A stretch of 64,000 bases of DNA, taken from positions 62,001-126,000 of the forward strand of contig NZ_JODR01000010.1 in the NCBI RefSeq assembly GCF_000725885.1, written 5' to 3'. The translations under genes were made by a program, and so were the position numbers. This DNA is from Streptomyces albus subsp. albus (lineage in GTDB: Bacteria > Actinomycetota > Actinomycetes > Streptomycetales > Streptomycetaceae). This document shows, one piece after another, positions 41,798 to 50,740 of this stretch (its first letter is position 1; every line of letters starts with the position of its first letter). Under the pieces are notes generated by a model. The model searched no databases. It was not told the origin of the DNA and saw only the letters and a program-made list of their open reading frames with translations.

Positions 41798-42517
41798 ATG
41801 GCCGATCTCCTCTACCCCCCGGTGATCGCAGCGGCCCGCACCTGGTTCAAGGCTCTCGACCTGCGCTTCGACGTGCGCGGCACCGAACACGTGCCGGCTC
41901 GCGGCGGCGCGGTGCTGGTGAGCAACCACATCAGCTACCTGGACTTCATCTTCACCGGCCTGGCCGCCCGTCCCGCCAAGCGGCTGGTGCGCTTCATGGC
42001 CAAGGACTCCGTCTTCCGGCACAAGGTCTCCGGCCCGCTGATGCGCGCCATGAAGCACATCCCGGTGGACCGCGCGCGGGGCGAGGGGGCCTACGCGCAC
42101 GCCCTGGACGCCCTGCGCGCCGGCGAGGTCATCGGCGTCTTCCCCGAGGCGACCATCTCGCCGTCCTTCACCCTCAAGGAGTTCAAGTCGGGCGCCGCCC
42201 GGCTGGCCCAGGAGGCCCGCGTCCCGCTGGTGCCCATGGCCCTGTGGGGGACCCAGCGGCTGTGGACCAAGGGCCACAAGCGCGACTTCGGCCGCAACCA
42301 CCTGCCCATCACCATCCGGGTGGGCGCCCCGGTGAGCGCCGGACCCGACGAATCCGCGCCGAGCATCACCGACCGGCTGCGCGAGCGGGTGCACGAACTG
42401 CTGGAGGCCGCCCAGCGGGCCTACCCCGCCGTCCCGAAGAACCCCGCCGACGCCTGGTGGCAGCCCGCCCACCTGGGCGGCACGGCCCCCAGCCCGGCGC
42501 AGGCCCAGGCGCTGTAG
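41798..42517 (+). CDS. 1-acyl-sn-glycerol-3-phosphate acyltransferase-like protein (PlsC family)
   Basis: 239 residues from ATG 41798; TTG 41765 would add 11. The acyltransferase boxes are visible: VSNHISYLDFIF (the NH-x4-D catalytic pair), FMAKDSVFRHKVSGPLMRAMKHIPVDR, and GVFPEATISPSF in place of the usual FPEGTRS. It would transfer acyl groups to lysophosphatidate or a related acceptor at the membrane. A strong terminator hairpin follows. Confidence 0.87.
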   Translation: MADLLYPPVIAAARTWFKALDLRFDVRGTEHVPARGGAVLVSNHISYLDFIFTGLAARPAKRLVRFMAKDSVFRHKVSGPLMRAMKHIPVDRARGEGAYAHALDALRAGEVIGVFPEATISPSFTLKEFKSGAARLAQEARVPLVPMALWGTQRLWTKGHKRDFGRNHLPITIRVGAPVSAGPDESAPSITDRLRERVHELLEAAQRAYPAVPKNPADAWWQPAHLGGTAPSPAQAQAL

Positions 42518-42596
42518 CGGCGGGGCGGGGCGGGCCTCGGTCTCTGCCGTCGCCCCACCCCCACCCTCCGCCGAAGAGCCGGGCGACCGGAAGTGC

Positions 42597-42628
42597 GGGG
42601 CCGCTGTCCCCACCAGGACAGCGGCCCC
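42597..42628. terminator. Bidirectional terminator hairpin
   Basis: Perfect 13-base arms GGGGCCGCTGTCC (42597-42609) and GGACAGCGGCCCC (42616-42628) with a 6-base loop, directly before the stop of the convergent MarR gene. Confidence 0.7.
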
Positions 42629-42629
42629 G

Positions 42630-43058
42630 TCAGCGTCCGGAATCCGCCAGCCGCCGGAGCAGGGCCGCGGAGCCCAGCACCTGGTCGGCCTCCTCCTCGG
42701 TGAGCCGGCCGAGGCGGTCGAGGAGCGCCTCCGTCTCCCCGTAGGCCACGCCGCGCAGCGCGCGCTCCCCCGCCTCCGTCACCGCCACATGGGTGGCGCG
42801 GGCGTCGGTGGGATCGGCTTCACGGCGTACGAGGCCCAGCTTCTCCAGCCCGGCGACGGCCGTGGTGGCCGTCGGCTGGGAACAGGGGACCCGCTCGGCG
42901 ATGACGCCGACACGGCTGGGCCCGGCCTCCGTCAGCAGGGACAGGACGATCAGCTGGGTGGGCTGCAGCCCTCCCGTGGGGCTCGCCCTGCGCAGTGAGC
43001 GCAGCAGCCGGTGCAGCGCCAGCACCATCTCGAACGCCGACTCCTGACGGGTCCCCAT
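42630..43058 (-). CDS. MarR-family transcriptional regulator
   Basis: 142 residues from ATG 43058. The winged HTH runs GLQPTQLIVLSLLTEAGPSRVGVIAERVPCSQPTATTAVAGLEKLGLVRREADPTDARATHVAVTEAG (landmarks: recognition helix SQPTATTAVAGLEKL, wing DARATHV). A cysteine at the start of the recognition helix (RVPCSQP) could make it redox-sensitive, which is speculative. It lies immediately downstream of asnB, separated by 29 bases, and may be co-transcribed. Confidence 0.85.
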   Translation of the reverse strand: MGTRQESAFEMVLALHRLLRSLRRASPTGGLQPTQLIVLSLLTEAGPSRVGVIAERVPCSQPTATTAVAGLEKLGLVRREADPTDARATHVAVTEAGERALRGVAYGETEALLDRLGRLTEEEADQVLGSAALLRRLADSGR

Positions 43059-43087
43059 CCATCCCCCACGGGCTCGTCTTGATCAGG

Positions 43088-44932
43088 TCAAGAGAGTGTA
43101 ATGCTGGGGGAGTACATGTCCATCCACAGCGCCAGGTCCAGAGCGCGTTCGAGCCCGCGCCGCCCCGCCTGAGCGATCTGCGGGGTGTCGACCTTGACCG
43201 CGCGCTCCAGCCAGTCCCTGTTCACCAGGTCGAAGACCTGGTGCGAGGGCTTGGCCAGCAGGTCCCTGACGTTCTCCTGGAGTTTCGTGTGGTACTTCGG
43301 GTCCTGGGTGGAGGGGTAGGGGCTCTTGACGCGTTCGTAGACGGAGCGGGGCAGCACGTCGGCGGTCGCCTCCCGCAGCAGGCTCTTCTCACGCCCGTCG
43401 AACGACTTGAGCGACCAGGGCGTGTTGTAGACGTACTCGACCAGCCGGTGGTCGCAGAACGGCACCCGCACCTCCAGACCGACGGCCATGGAGGCGCGGT
43501 CCTTGCGGTCCAGCAGGACGCGGACGAACCGGGTCAGGTGCAGGTGGCAGATGACCCGCATCCGGTACTCGAAGTCGCTCTCGCCCTCCAGGCGCTGCAC
43601 CTGGGAGACGGCCGAGGCGTAGTTGTCCCGTATGTAACCGGGCAGGTCGAGGGCCCGGGTGACGGAGTTGGAGAGGATGCTGTCGTCCTCCCCGAAGGTG
43701 TTGGAGAACTGGACGAGCCAGGGGAAGGTGCCGCCCTTGCGCGCCTCCTCGTCGAAGAACTGCTTGTAGCCGCCGAAGACCTCGTCGGCCGACTCGCCGG
43801 ACAGCGCGACCGTCGAGTGCTGCCGGATGGCTTTGAAGAGCAGGTAGAGGGAGGCGTCCATGTCGCCGAGTCCCATGGGGATGTCCCTGGCCCGGATGAC
43901 GCGGGAGCGCACCTCGGGGTCGGCCAGTTCGTCGGAGCTGAGGACGATGTCCTGGTGCTCGGTGGCCGATTCGCGGGCCACGTCGTGCACGAACGGGGTG
44001 TCCGGGGTGCCGCGCAGCTCGTCGGGCACGAAGTTCTCCGTCTGTCCGACGAAGTCGACGGCGAAGCTGCGGACGGTCTCGCCGGTGGACTCGCGCAGCT
44101 GACGCGCCGCGAGGGCCGTCATGGCGGAGGAGTCGAGACCGCCGGAGAGCAGGGTGCAGCGCGGTACGTCGGAGACGAGCTGGCGGCGCACGATGTCGTC
44201 CATCAGCTCGCGCACGTGGGCGATCGTCTCGTCCTTGCCGTCGGTGTGCGGCCGGGTCTCCAGCTCCCAGTAGACGTGGGTGCGCAGACCGTTGCGGCCG
44301 ACCGTCACCACGGTGCCGGGCTCGACCTCGCGCATGCCTTCCCACACGGCGTGGCCGGGCGTCTTGATGAGGGCGAACAGCTCACGCAGCCCGTCGAGGG
44401 TCACCTCGCGGCGGGCCAGCGGGTTGGCGAGGATGGCCTTCGGCTCGGAGCCGAACAGAACGCCGTCGGAGGTCTCGGCGTAGTAGAACGGCTTGATGCC
44501 CATCCGGTCGCGGATCATGACCAGTTGCTGCGAGCGGCCGTCCCAGATGGCGAAGGCGTACATGCCGTTGAGCCGTTCGGCGAGCGCGGGGCCCCATTCG
44601 AGATAGGCGCGGAGCACCACCTCGGTGTCCGAGTCGGTGGTGAACCGGTGCCCGCGGCCGGTCAGTTCGCGGCGCAGTTCGGTGTAGTTGTAGGTCTCCC
44701 CCGAGTAGACCATGGCGACGGTTCCGTCGGGTGTCTCGACGGACATCGGCTGCCTTCCACCGGGCAGGTCGATGATGGCGAGCCTGCGGTGCCCGAGTGC
44801 GGCGGGCCCGTCGATCCAGGTGCCCGCGTCGTCCGGGCCGCGGCAGGACATGGTCTCCGTCATGGCCTCGACGGCCGTCCGTTCGGACACCAGATTCCTG
44901 TCGTAGGAGACCCACCCGGTGATTCCGCACAT
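43088..44932 (-). CDS. asnB: Asparagine synthetase, glutamine-hydrolysing
   Basis: 614 residues from ATG 44932 with GGAGGAA 7 bases upstream. The N-terminal class II amidotransferase has the catalytic Cys2 (MCGITGWVSYDRN), RGPDDAGTW and SGETYNYTELR. The synthetase domain carries the pyrophosphate loop TLLSGGLDSSAMTAL and SGESADEVFGGY. It makes asparagine from aspartate, ATP and glutamine. The start is fixed by the need for cysteine at position 2. Confidence 0.94.
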   Translation of the reverse strand: MCGITGWVSYDRNLVSERTAVEAMTETMSCRGPDDAGTWIDGPAALGHRRLAIIDLPGGRQPMSVETPDGTVAMVYSGETYNYTELRRELTGRGHRFTTDSDTEVVLRAYLEWGPALAERLNGMYAFAIWDGRSQQLVMIRDRMGIKPFYYAETSDGVLFGSEPKAILANPLARREVTLDGLRELFALIKTPGHAVWEGMREVEPGTVVTVGRNGLRTHVYWELETRPHTDGKDETIAHVRELMDDIVRRQLVSDVPRCTLLSGGLDSSAMTALAARQLRESTGETVRSFAVDFVGQTENFVPDELRGTPDTPFVHDVARESATEHQDIVLSSDELADPEVRSRVIRARDIPMGLGDMDASLYLLFKAIRQHSTVALSGESADEVFGGYKQFFDEEARKGGTFPWLVQFSNTFGEDDSILSNSVTRALDLPGYIRDNYASAVSQVQRLEGESDFEYRMRVICHLHLTRFVRVLLDRKDRASMAVGLEVRVPFCDHRLVEYVYNTPWSLKSFDGREKSLLREATADVLPRSVYERVKSPYPSTQDPKYHTKLQENVRDLLAKPSHQVFDLVNRDWLERAVKVDTPQIAQAGRRGLERALDLALWMDMYSPSITLS

Positions 44933-45029
44933 GTTGGTTCCTCCGGCTCCAGACCTTCGGTGTGCGTGGCCGACGGACAACAACCCCCCGTAGTAAAAAC
45001 TTCACCAAAGGTCACGTGTATCGGCCACC

Positions 45030-45036
45030 TATATAA
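45030..45036 (-). promoter_or_regulatory. AT-rich -10-like element before asnB
   Basis: Reading the minus strand, TTATATA occurs about 100 bases before the asnB start inside an unusually AT-rich stretch (44990-45040) that also contains two CACGTG-like hexamers. No convincing -35 at 17-18 bases was found. Confidence 0.3.
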
Positions 45037-45147
45037 CGGGACTGTTTCACACACGTGTCCACTTCAAACACCGGACCGCCGGCGGACCGTACGAATCACG
45101 CCACGGCCGAGGGGCACCGCGCAGCCGGCGCCCCCCCGGCGGGCACG

Positions 45148-45730
45148 TCACAACGCCGTGTCCAGCGATTGCCACAGCCGTACGCGGTCGGTCGCACCGC
45201 GCAGCGCACGCAGCACCACCGGGTGCGGTGCCGCGTAGAGCACGGGGTAGTCGCACTCCCCCTTCTCCGGCCACGCGGTGTAGGCGAGTTGCTCCCGGTC
45301 CAGACTGAACGCCGCGTCGACCCCGGGACTTGTTGCCCCGCGCGTCCTGCCGCACCCAGCGCCGGGAGCCGGGCAGACGCAGGGCGATCAGCCCGTGGAG
45401 GACGTCGAGTTTCTGGTAGCAGAACCCGGCCGGCACCCCCTCGGCCCGCAACAGGGCGACCAGGGCGTGGGATTTGGTGTGGCAGATGCCGATCCCCTGC
45501 GCGAGTACATCGGAGGCCCGCCAGGGCAGCCGCCAGTCGTCCACGTCGGCGGAGTGCGGAATGGTGTCACGGACGTACTCGTAAGCGGCGCGCGCGAAGG
45601 CGGCCAGATCGCCGCCAGCACCGGCCAGCAGCCGGGAGGCCGTCTCGCGGACGAGCGGATGGGTGTGGTCGACGGCGTCGTCCGACGCCAGGAACGCGGA
45701 CTCGTCAGCGGTGACCGGTGTGAGCATCAT
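45148..45730 (-). pseudogene. Transglutaminase-like cysteine protease gene interrupted by a +1 frameshift
   Basis: The frame from ATG 45730 encodes a good transglutaminase core: GIGICHTKSHALVALLRAEGVPAGFCYQ (catalytic Cys), DVLHGLIAL (His) and WVRQDARGNK (Asp). Just after AACAAG one extra base (A on the plus strand at 45328) shifts the frame. Dropping it restores PGVDAAFSLDREQLAYTAWP and a natural end (RLWQSLDTAL, stop at 45148). As written, translation runs on to 45047 through a random Arg/Gly-rich tail. This is a genuine mutation or a sequencing error; which one cannot be told here. Confidence 0.8.
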
Positions 45731-45802
45731 GCCGCGTCAGCGTACGAAGCAGTCCGCCGTATTTCAATGGACTTACGGCGAACTGCATACTTATTCAGTA
45801 CC

Positions 45803-46912
45803 TCAGCGGGCCATCTCCTCCCGCAGCGCCGCGAGGAAACCGTCGACATCCTGCTCGGTGGTGTCGAAGGAGCACATCCACCGCACGTCCCCCGCCGCCT
45901 CGTCCCAGAAGTAGAAGCGGTACCGCTTCTGGAGACGCTCGCTCACGTCGTGCGGGAGACGGGCGAAGACGGCGTTGGCCTGGACCGGGTGGAGGATCTC
46001 CACCCCCGGCACCTCGCGGACGCCCTCGGCCAGCCGCTGCGCCATCGCATTGGAGTGCCGGGCGTTGCGCAGCCACAGATCACCGGCCAGCAGCGCCTCC
46101 AACTGCACCGAGATGAAGCGCATCTTCGAGGCCAGCTGCATCGACAGCTTCCGCAGGTGCTTCATATGGCGGACCGCGCCGGGGTTCAGGACGATCACGG
46201 CCTCGCCGAAGAGCATGCCGTTCTTCGTGCCGCCGAACGAGAGGATGTCCACCCCCGCGGCGTTGGTGAAGGCACGCATCGGCACGTCCAGCGCCGCGGC
46301 GGCGTTGGCGATCCGCGCCCCGTCGAGATGGACGAGCATGCCGCGCTCGTGCGCGTGGTCGCACAGGGCGCGTATCTCCTCCACCGTGTAGAGCGTGCCC
46401 AGTTCGGTGTTCTGGGCTATGGATACCACCTGCGGCATGGCCCGGTGCTCGTCGTCCCAGCCGTACGCCTCCCGGTCGATCAGCTCCGGGGTGAGCTTCC
46501 CGTCCTCGGTGGGCACCGTCAGCAGCTTGAGGCCGCCGACCCGCTCGGGGGCGCCGCACTCGTCCACGTGGATGTGCGCGGAGTCGGCGCAGATCACCGC
46601 GCCCCACCGGTCCGTCACCGCCTGGAGGGCGACGACGTTGGCGCCGGTGCCGTTGAAGACCGGGAACGCCTCGGCACGGCGTCCGAAATGGCTGCGGACG
46701 ACCTGCTGGAGGTGCTCGGTGTAGACATCGGCGCCGTAGGCGGACTGGTGACCGCCGTTCGCCAGCGCCAGCGCCGCCAGGATCTCCGGGTGCACGCCCG
46801 CGTAGTTGTCGCTGGCGAAACCGCGCACCTCGGGATCGTGCCGGCGCCTGGCGTCGGTGGCCTGGTCCGGTGCCGAGCGGGCGGGCTGGTTCAGTGGTCG
46901 GGCGTCAGCCAC
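45803..46912 (-). CDS. ltaE: Low-specificity L-threonine aldolase (fold-type I PLP enzyme)
   Basis: 369 residues from ATG 46912. Family landmarks: FASDNYAGVHPEILAALALANGGHQSAYGAD near the start, the aspartate pair in LVHLDGARIANAAAAL, and the PLP lysine in ILSFGGTKNGMLFGEAVI. It splits threonine or allo-threonine to glycine and acetaldehyde. The start lies 22 bases inside the end of the upstream SDR gene, so translation is probably coupled. Confidence 0.9.
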   Translation of the reverse strand: MADARPLNQPARSAPDQATDARRRHDPEVRGFASDNYAGVHPEILAALALANGGHQSAYGADVYTEHLQQVVRSHFGRRAEAFPVFNGTGANVVALQAVTDRWGAVICADSAHIHVDECGAPERVGGLKLLTVPTEDGKLTPELIDREAYGWDDEHRAMPQVVSIAQNTELGTLYTVEEIRALCDHAHERGMLVHLDGARIANAAAALDVPMRAFTNAAGVDILSFGGTKNGMLFGEAVIVLNPGAVRHMKHLRKLSMQLASKMRFISVQLEALLAGDLWLRNARHSNAMAQRLAEGVREVPGVEILHPVQANAVFARLPHDVSERLQKRYRFYFWDEAAGDVRWMCSFDTTEQDVDGFLAALREEMAR

Positions 46913-47673
46913 AGGCGGGTTCCGTTCAGCTCATCGGCGGGCTTGTTCCAGGTGCCGGCGATGTCCTTGGCGAGGTCCGCCACGTCCGTGAAGCCCGCGA
47001 ACTTCGCATTCGGCCGGTCGGCCCGCATCTGGTCATGCACCAGCGCCTTCACCACCAGGATGACAGCGGCGGCCGGCGGCGGGCCCTCGCCCCCCGCCTT
47101 GCGGAAGGCGTCGGCGAGCGCCAGCGTCCAGGCCTCGGCCGCCGCCTTGGACGCGGAGTAGGCCGCGTTGCCCGCCGTCGGCTTGCTGGCGCCCACCGCG
47201 CTGACCAGGAGGAACCGTCCGTCACCGGCCCGCTTGAGCGGCCCCTCGAAGGCGAGGGAGGTGTGCTGGAGGGTACGGATGAGGAGGTTGTGCAGGGTGT
47301 CCCAGTCCGCCAGATCGGTCTCGGCGAAGGAGGCGGAACCGCGCCAGCCGCCCACCAGGTGCACCAGGCCGTCGACCCGGCCGTACTCCTTCTCCGTCTT
47401 CGCGGCCCAGGCGCGGGTCTCCTCCAGGTCGAGCAGATCGACGGTGTCGCCCGTGACGGTGGCCCCGCCGTGCGCGAAACGCGCGGCGTCCACCGCCTGC
47501 GCCAGGCGCCCGGCGTCCGCGTCGCAGGCCACGACCGTGGCGCCCTCCTCGGCGAGCCGCAGCAGCGTGGCCTGACCGGCGGGTCCGGCCGCGCCGGCGA
47601 CGGCGACCACCTTCCCGTGGAGGCTTCCACCGCCGTTGCCCTCGTAGCCGCGCCGTGTCGTCGTGTCTGTCAT
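46891..47673 (-). CDS. Short-chain dehydrogenase/reductase
   Basis: 260 residues from ATG 47673 with GGAG just upstream. The nucleotide-binding loop is GAAGPAGQATLLRL, slightly degenerate from TGxxxGxG, followed by VVACDADAG. The catalytic Ser-Tyr-Lys set is LLVSAVGASKPTAGNAAYSASKAAAEAW. The substrate is unknown. It sits between DUF6421 and threonine aldolase genes, 53 bases after the former. Confidence 0.88.
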   Translation of the reverse strand: MTDTTTRRGYEGNGGGSLHGKVVAVAGAAGPAGQATLLRLAEEGATVVACDADAGRLAQAVDAARFAHGGATVTGDTVDLLDLEETRAWAAKTEKEYGRVDGLVHLVGGWRGSASFAETDLADWDTLHNLLIRTLQHTSLAFEGPLKRAGDGRFLLVSAVGASKPTAGNAAYSASKAAAEAWTLALADAFRKAGGEGPPPAAAVILVVKALVHDQMRADRPNAKFAGFTDVADLAKDIAGTWNKPADELNGTRLWLTPDH

Positions 47674-47726
47674 CTTCTCCGTCGCCTCCTCGCTGCCGAC
47701 CCGCTCTCCGACCCGCTCCGGACCGC

Positions 47727-49124
47727 TCACGCCGCTGCGGCGACCGGGCTGTCGGCGGTGATGCCCCGGGTCGATGCGATCACACTCCGCAGCTTCTTCG
47801 CGAGTGCTTCGTAGAACATGCTGAGCGGAAACTCGTCGGGCAGCACCTCGTCCACCAGCTTGCGCGGCGGCAGGCTCAGGTCGAGGGCGTCCGGGCCCTT
47901 GGCCCACACCGAGCCCGGGTGCGGGGACAGATAGCGGGAGACCAGCTCGTACCCCTTGAACCAGTGGACCAGCTTGGGGCGGTCGATGCCCGCCCGGTAG
48001 AGGGTCTCGATCTCCTCGCGGAGGGCGACGGTGACCCGGCGGGCCCGCTCCCAGTCGATGAACAGCTTGTTGTCCGTCCAGCGCAGGGCGTCGTGCTGGT
48101 GCAGATAGGCGAAGAGCAGCTGGCCGCCCAGACCGTCGTAGTTGCGCTTGCGCTCACCGGTGACCGGGAAGCGGAAGAGCCGCTCCAGAAGCATCGCGTA
48201 CTGCACGTCGCGGCCCTGCGGGAAGCCGTCGGCCTCCAGCTTGACGCCCTCGTGGAACGCGGTCAGGTCGCAGCGCAGCTCCTCCAGGCCGTACATCCAG
48301 AACGGCTGCCGCTGCTTGATCATGAAGGGGTCGAACGGCAGGTCGCCGTGGCTGTGGGTCCGGTCGTGGATCAGGTCCCACAGCACGAAGGTCTGCTGGC
48401 AGCGCTCCTGGTCGGCCAGCAGTTCCCGGGCGTCCTCGGGCAGTTCCAAAGAGGTGACCTCGCACGCCGCCCGGACGACGCGGCGGAAGCGGGCCGCCTC
48501 GCGGTCGCAGAAGATGCCGCCCCAGCTGAACCGCTCGGGCGCCTCGCGCACCGCGATGGTCTCCGGGAAGAGCACGGCGGAGTGGGTGTCGTAGCCGGAG
48601 GTGAAGTCCTCGAAGGTGATGCCGCAGAAGAGGGGGTTGTCGTAGCGGGTGCGCTCCAGCTCGGCGAGCCAGTCGGGCCACACCATGCGCAGGACGACCG
48701 CCTCCAGGTTGCGGTCCGGGTTGCCGTTCTGCGTATACATCGGGAAGACGACCAGGTGCTGGAGGCCGTCGGCGCGGTTGCCCGCGGGCTGGAAGGCGAG
48801 CAGCGAGTCGAGGAAGTCGGGCACGCCGAAACCCTCGTCGGCCCAGCGGCGCAGGTCGGCGACCAGGGCGCGGTGGTAGTCGGCGTCGTGCGGCAGCAGC
48901 GGGGACAGCTCCTCGACGGCGGCCACGACGCGCTCCAGTTCCGTGCGCACCGCCTCGGGGGCGGGGGCGCCCTCCGCGTCGAAGTCGATCGAGCCGTCCT
49001 TGGACTGCGCGGGGCGGATGGCCTCGACAGCCGCCTTCAACACGGGCCAGGCGGGGTGCGCCGCCACGCTGTCGGGCGACAGAACGCCGCCTTCCACGGG
49101 CACCGACGAAAGGATTTCCGGCAT
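47727..49124 (-). CDS. DUF6421-family protein
   Basis: 465 residues from ATG 49124 with GGAGGGG 8 bases upstream. It is largely helical, with conserved-looking His/Asp-rich segments: LWDLIHDRTHSHGDLPFDPFMIKQRQPFWMYGLEELRCDLTAF contains four histidines and several acids that might bind metal, and RMVWPDWLAELERTRYDNPLFCGITFEDFTSGYDTHSAVLFPE lies before it (landmarks only). The function is unknown. It heads a minus-strand group with the SDR and threonine aldolase genes. Confidence 0.82.
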   Translation of the reverse strand: MPEILSSVPVEGGVLSPDSVAAHPAWPVLKAAVEAIRPAQSKDGSIDFDAEGAPAPEAVRTELERVVAAVEELSPLLPHDADYHRALVADLRRWADEGFGVPDFLDSLLAFQPAGNRADGLQHLVVFPMYTQNGNPDRNLEAVVLRMVWPDWLAELERTRYDNPLFCGITFEDFTSGYDTHSAVLFPETIAVREAPERFSWGGIFCDREAARFRRVVRAACEVTSLELPEDARELLADQERCQQTFVLWDLIHDRTHSHGDLPFDPFMIKQRQPFWMYGLEELRCDLTAFHEGVKLEADGFPQGRDVQYAMLLERLFRFPVTGERKRNYDGLGGQLLFAYLHQHDALRWTDNKLFIDWERARRVTVALREEIETLYRAGIDRPKLVHWFKGYELVSRYLSPHPGSVWAKGPDALDLSLPPRKLVDEVLPDEFPLSMFYEALAKKLRSVIASTRGITADSPVAAAA

Positions 49125-49370
49125 GTTGACCCCTCCACAGGAGAAACTCGCGTAAGGAAACCGTATACGTGAGCTCATCCCCCCTCAAGGGGAGGGGGCG
49201 AAAGATTATCCTGCGCCATCCTGGGTACGCCGACATTCTTCCGGCGGCAGGCGCTTCACAGCGTCCACTTTCCGTGATGCTCCCCGCTACGGGCGGCGCG
49301 CTGCCCGGCCCGGTGGCGGGCCGCTAGGCTGGCCGCCCACCTGTGTCACCGCACGAAAGCGAGACCGCAC

Positions 49371-50054
49371 GTGCCACTGCTGACCGTCGGGCACCGGGGC
49401 GTGATGGGCGTCGAGCCCGAGAACACCCTGCGCTCCTTCGTCCGCGCCGAACGCGAGGGGCTCGACGTGATCGAGCTGGACCTCCATCTGAGCAAGGACG
49501 GCGCACTGGTGGTGATGCACGACGCCGACGTCGCCCGCACCACCGACGGATCCGGGCCCATCAGCGCGTTCACCCTCGCGGAACTGCGCGAACTCGATGC
49601 CGGCGAGGGCGAACGGGTGCCCGTCTTCGACGAGGTCGTGGACGCGGTGCGCAGCCCGCTCCAGGCGGAGATCAAGGACCGCGCGGCGGCACGGGTGCTC
49701 GCCGAGACCATCGAACGGCGCGGCCTCCACGACCGCGTCACGGTGATCTCCTTCCACGCCGAAGCGCTCCGCGAGACCCGCTCCCACCTGCCGGACATCC
49801 CCCTCGTCCTGGTGGCGGGCCGCTCCTCCCCCACCGCCCCCGAACGGGCCGCCGAACTGGGCGCGGGGATGATCTCGCTGGACCTGCGGCACGTGGACCA
49901 GGACACCGTGGACCGGGCCCACAGCGCGGGCATCCAGGTCATCAGCTGGACGGTCAACACCGACGAGGAACTGGCCCGCGCCCGCGCCCTCGGCCTGGAC
50001 GGTGTCGTCACGGACATGCCCGGCATCCGGCGCGCGGTGACCGCACTCGCCTGA
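49371..50054 (+). CDS. Glycerophosphodiester phosphodiesterase
   Basis: 227 residues from GTG 49371. GDPD barrel: TVGHRGVMGVEPENT holds the first catalytic His-Arg and Glu, VIELDLHLSKDGALVVMHDADVARTTDG holds the metal Glu-Asp and second His, LQAEIKDR follows, and SWTVNTDEELARARALGLDGVVTDMPG closes the domain. No signal peptide, so it is cytoplasmic and would release glycerol-3-phosphate from deacylated phospholipids. Confidence 0.9.
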   Translation: MPLLTVGHRGVMGVEPENTLRSFVRAEREGLDVIELDLHLSKDGALVVMHDADVARTTDGSGPISAFTLAELRELDAGEGERVPVFDEVVDAVRSPLQAEIKDRAAARVLAETIERRGLHDRVTVISFHAEALRETRSHLPDIPLVLVAGRSSPTAPERAAELGAGMISLDLRHVDQDTVDRAHSAGIQVISWTVNTDEELARARALGLDGVVTDMPGIRRAVTALA

Positions 50055-50078
50055 GCCGGGACCCGGCCCGCGCGGGGC

Positions 50079-50630
50079 TCACACCAGCGGTTTGACCAGC
50101 ATCTCGAAGGCGAGATCGGGCCGCTGCGGGATGCCGAACCGCTCGTCGCCGTACGGGAACGGGGCCAGCTCGCCGGTACGCCGGTAGCCGCGCCGCTCGT
50201 ACCAGGCGATCAGGTCCTCGCGCTGCCGGATCACCTGCATGCGCATCCGCTCGGCGCCCCACTCCGCACGCACCGTGCGCTCCGCCTCGGCCAGTACGGC
50301 GCGGCCGATGCCGGCGCCCTGGAGCAGCGGGCTGACCGCGAACATCCCGAAGTACGCCTCCGGGCCCCGGTGTTCGAGCTGGCAGCAGGCGACGAGGGCG
50401 CCGTCCCGCTCGACCACCAGCATGATGCTGCCCGGATCGCGGACCACGGCGCCCACCCCCTCGTGGTCGGTGCGCCGGCCCTCCAGCAGATCGGCCTCGG
50501 TCGTCCATCCGGCACGGCTGGACTCGCCCCGGTAGGCGGACTCCACCAGCACGGTGAGGGCGGGAATGTCGGCCTCCTCCGCGTGGCGGAAGGTGAGGGG
50601 CAGCTCGCCCCGCTCTGCGATGTCACTCAT
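50079..50630 (-). CDS. GNAT-family N-acetyltransferase
   Basis: 183 residues from ATG 50630. The acetyl-CoA motif is YFGMFAVSPLLQGAGIGRAVLAEAERTV, followed by DLIAWYERRGYRRTGEL. The substrate is unknown. A longer upstream reading of the same frame is arginine/alanine-rich and antisense to nothing useful, so the ATG is preferred. Confidence 0.87.
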   Translation of the reverse strand: MSDIAERGELPLTFRHAEEADIPALTVLVESAYRGESSRAGWTTEADLLEGRRTDHEGVGAVVRDPGSIMLVVERDGALVACCQLEHRGPEAYFGMFAVSPLLQGAGIGRAVLAEAERTVRAEWGAERMRMQVIRQREDLIAWYERRGYRRTGELAPFPYGDERFGIPQRPDLAFEMLVKPLV

Positions 50631-50740
50631 GACCGCCGACCCTATCCGCGCGGGCATCACGCCAGGCGCCCCGGTGAGGGCCCCGGCACCGCGACCGGCC
50701 CCCGCCGCTCCTCTCCGGGGCCGGCACCGTCGTGGCACCG

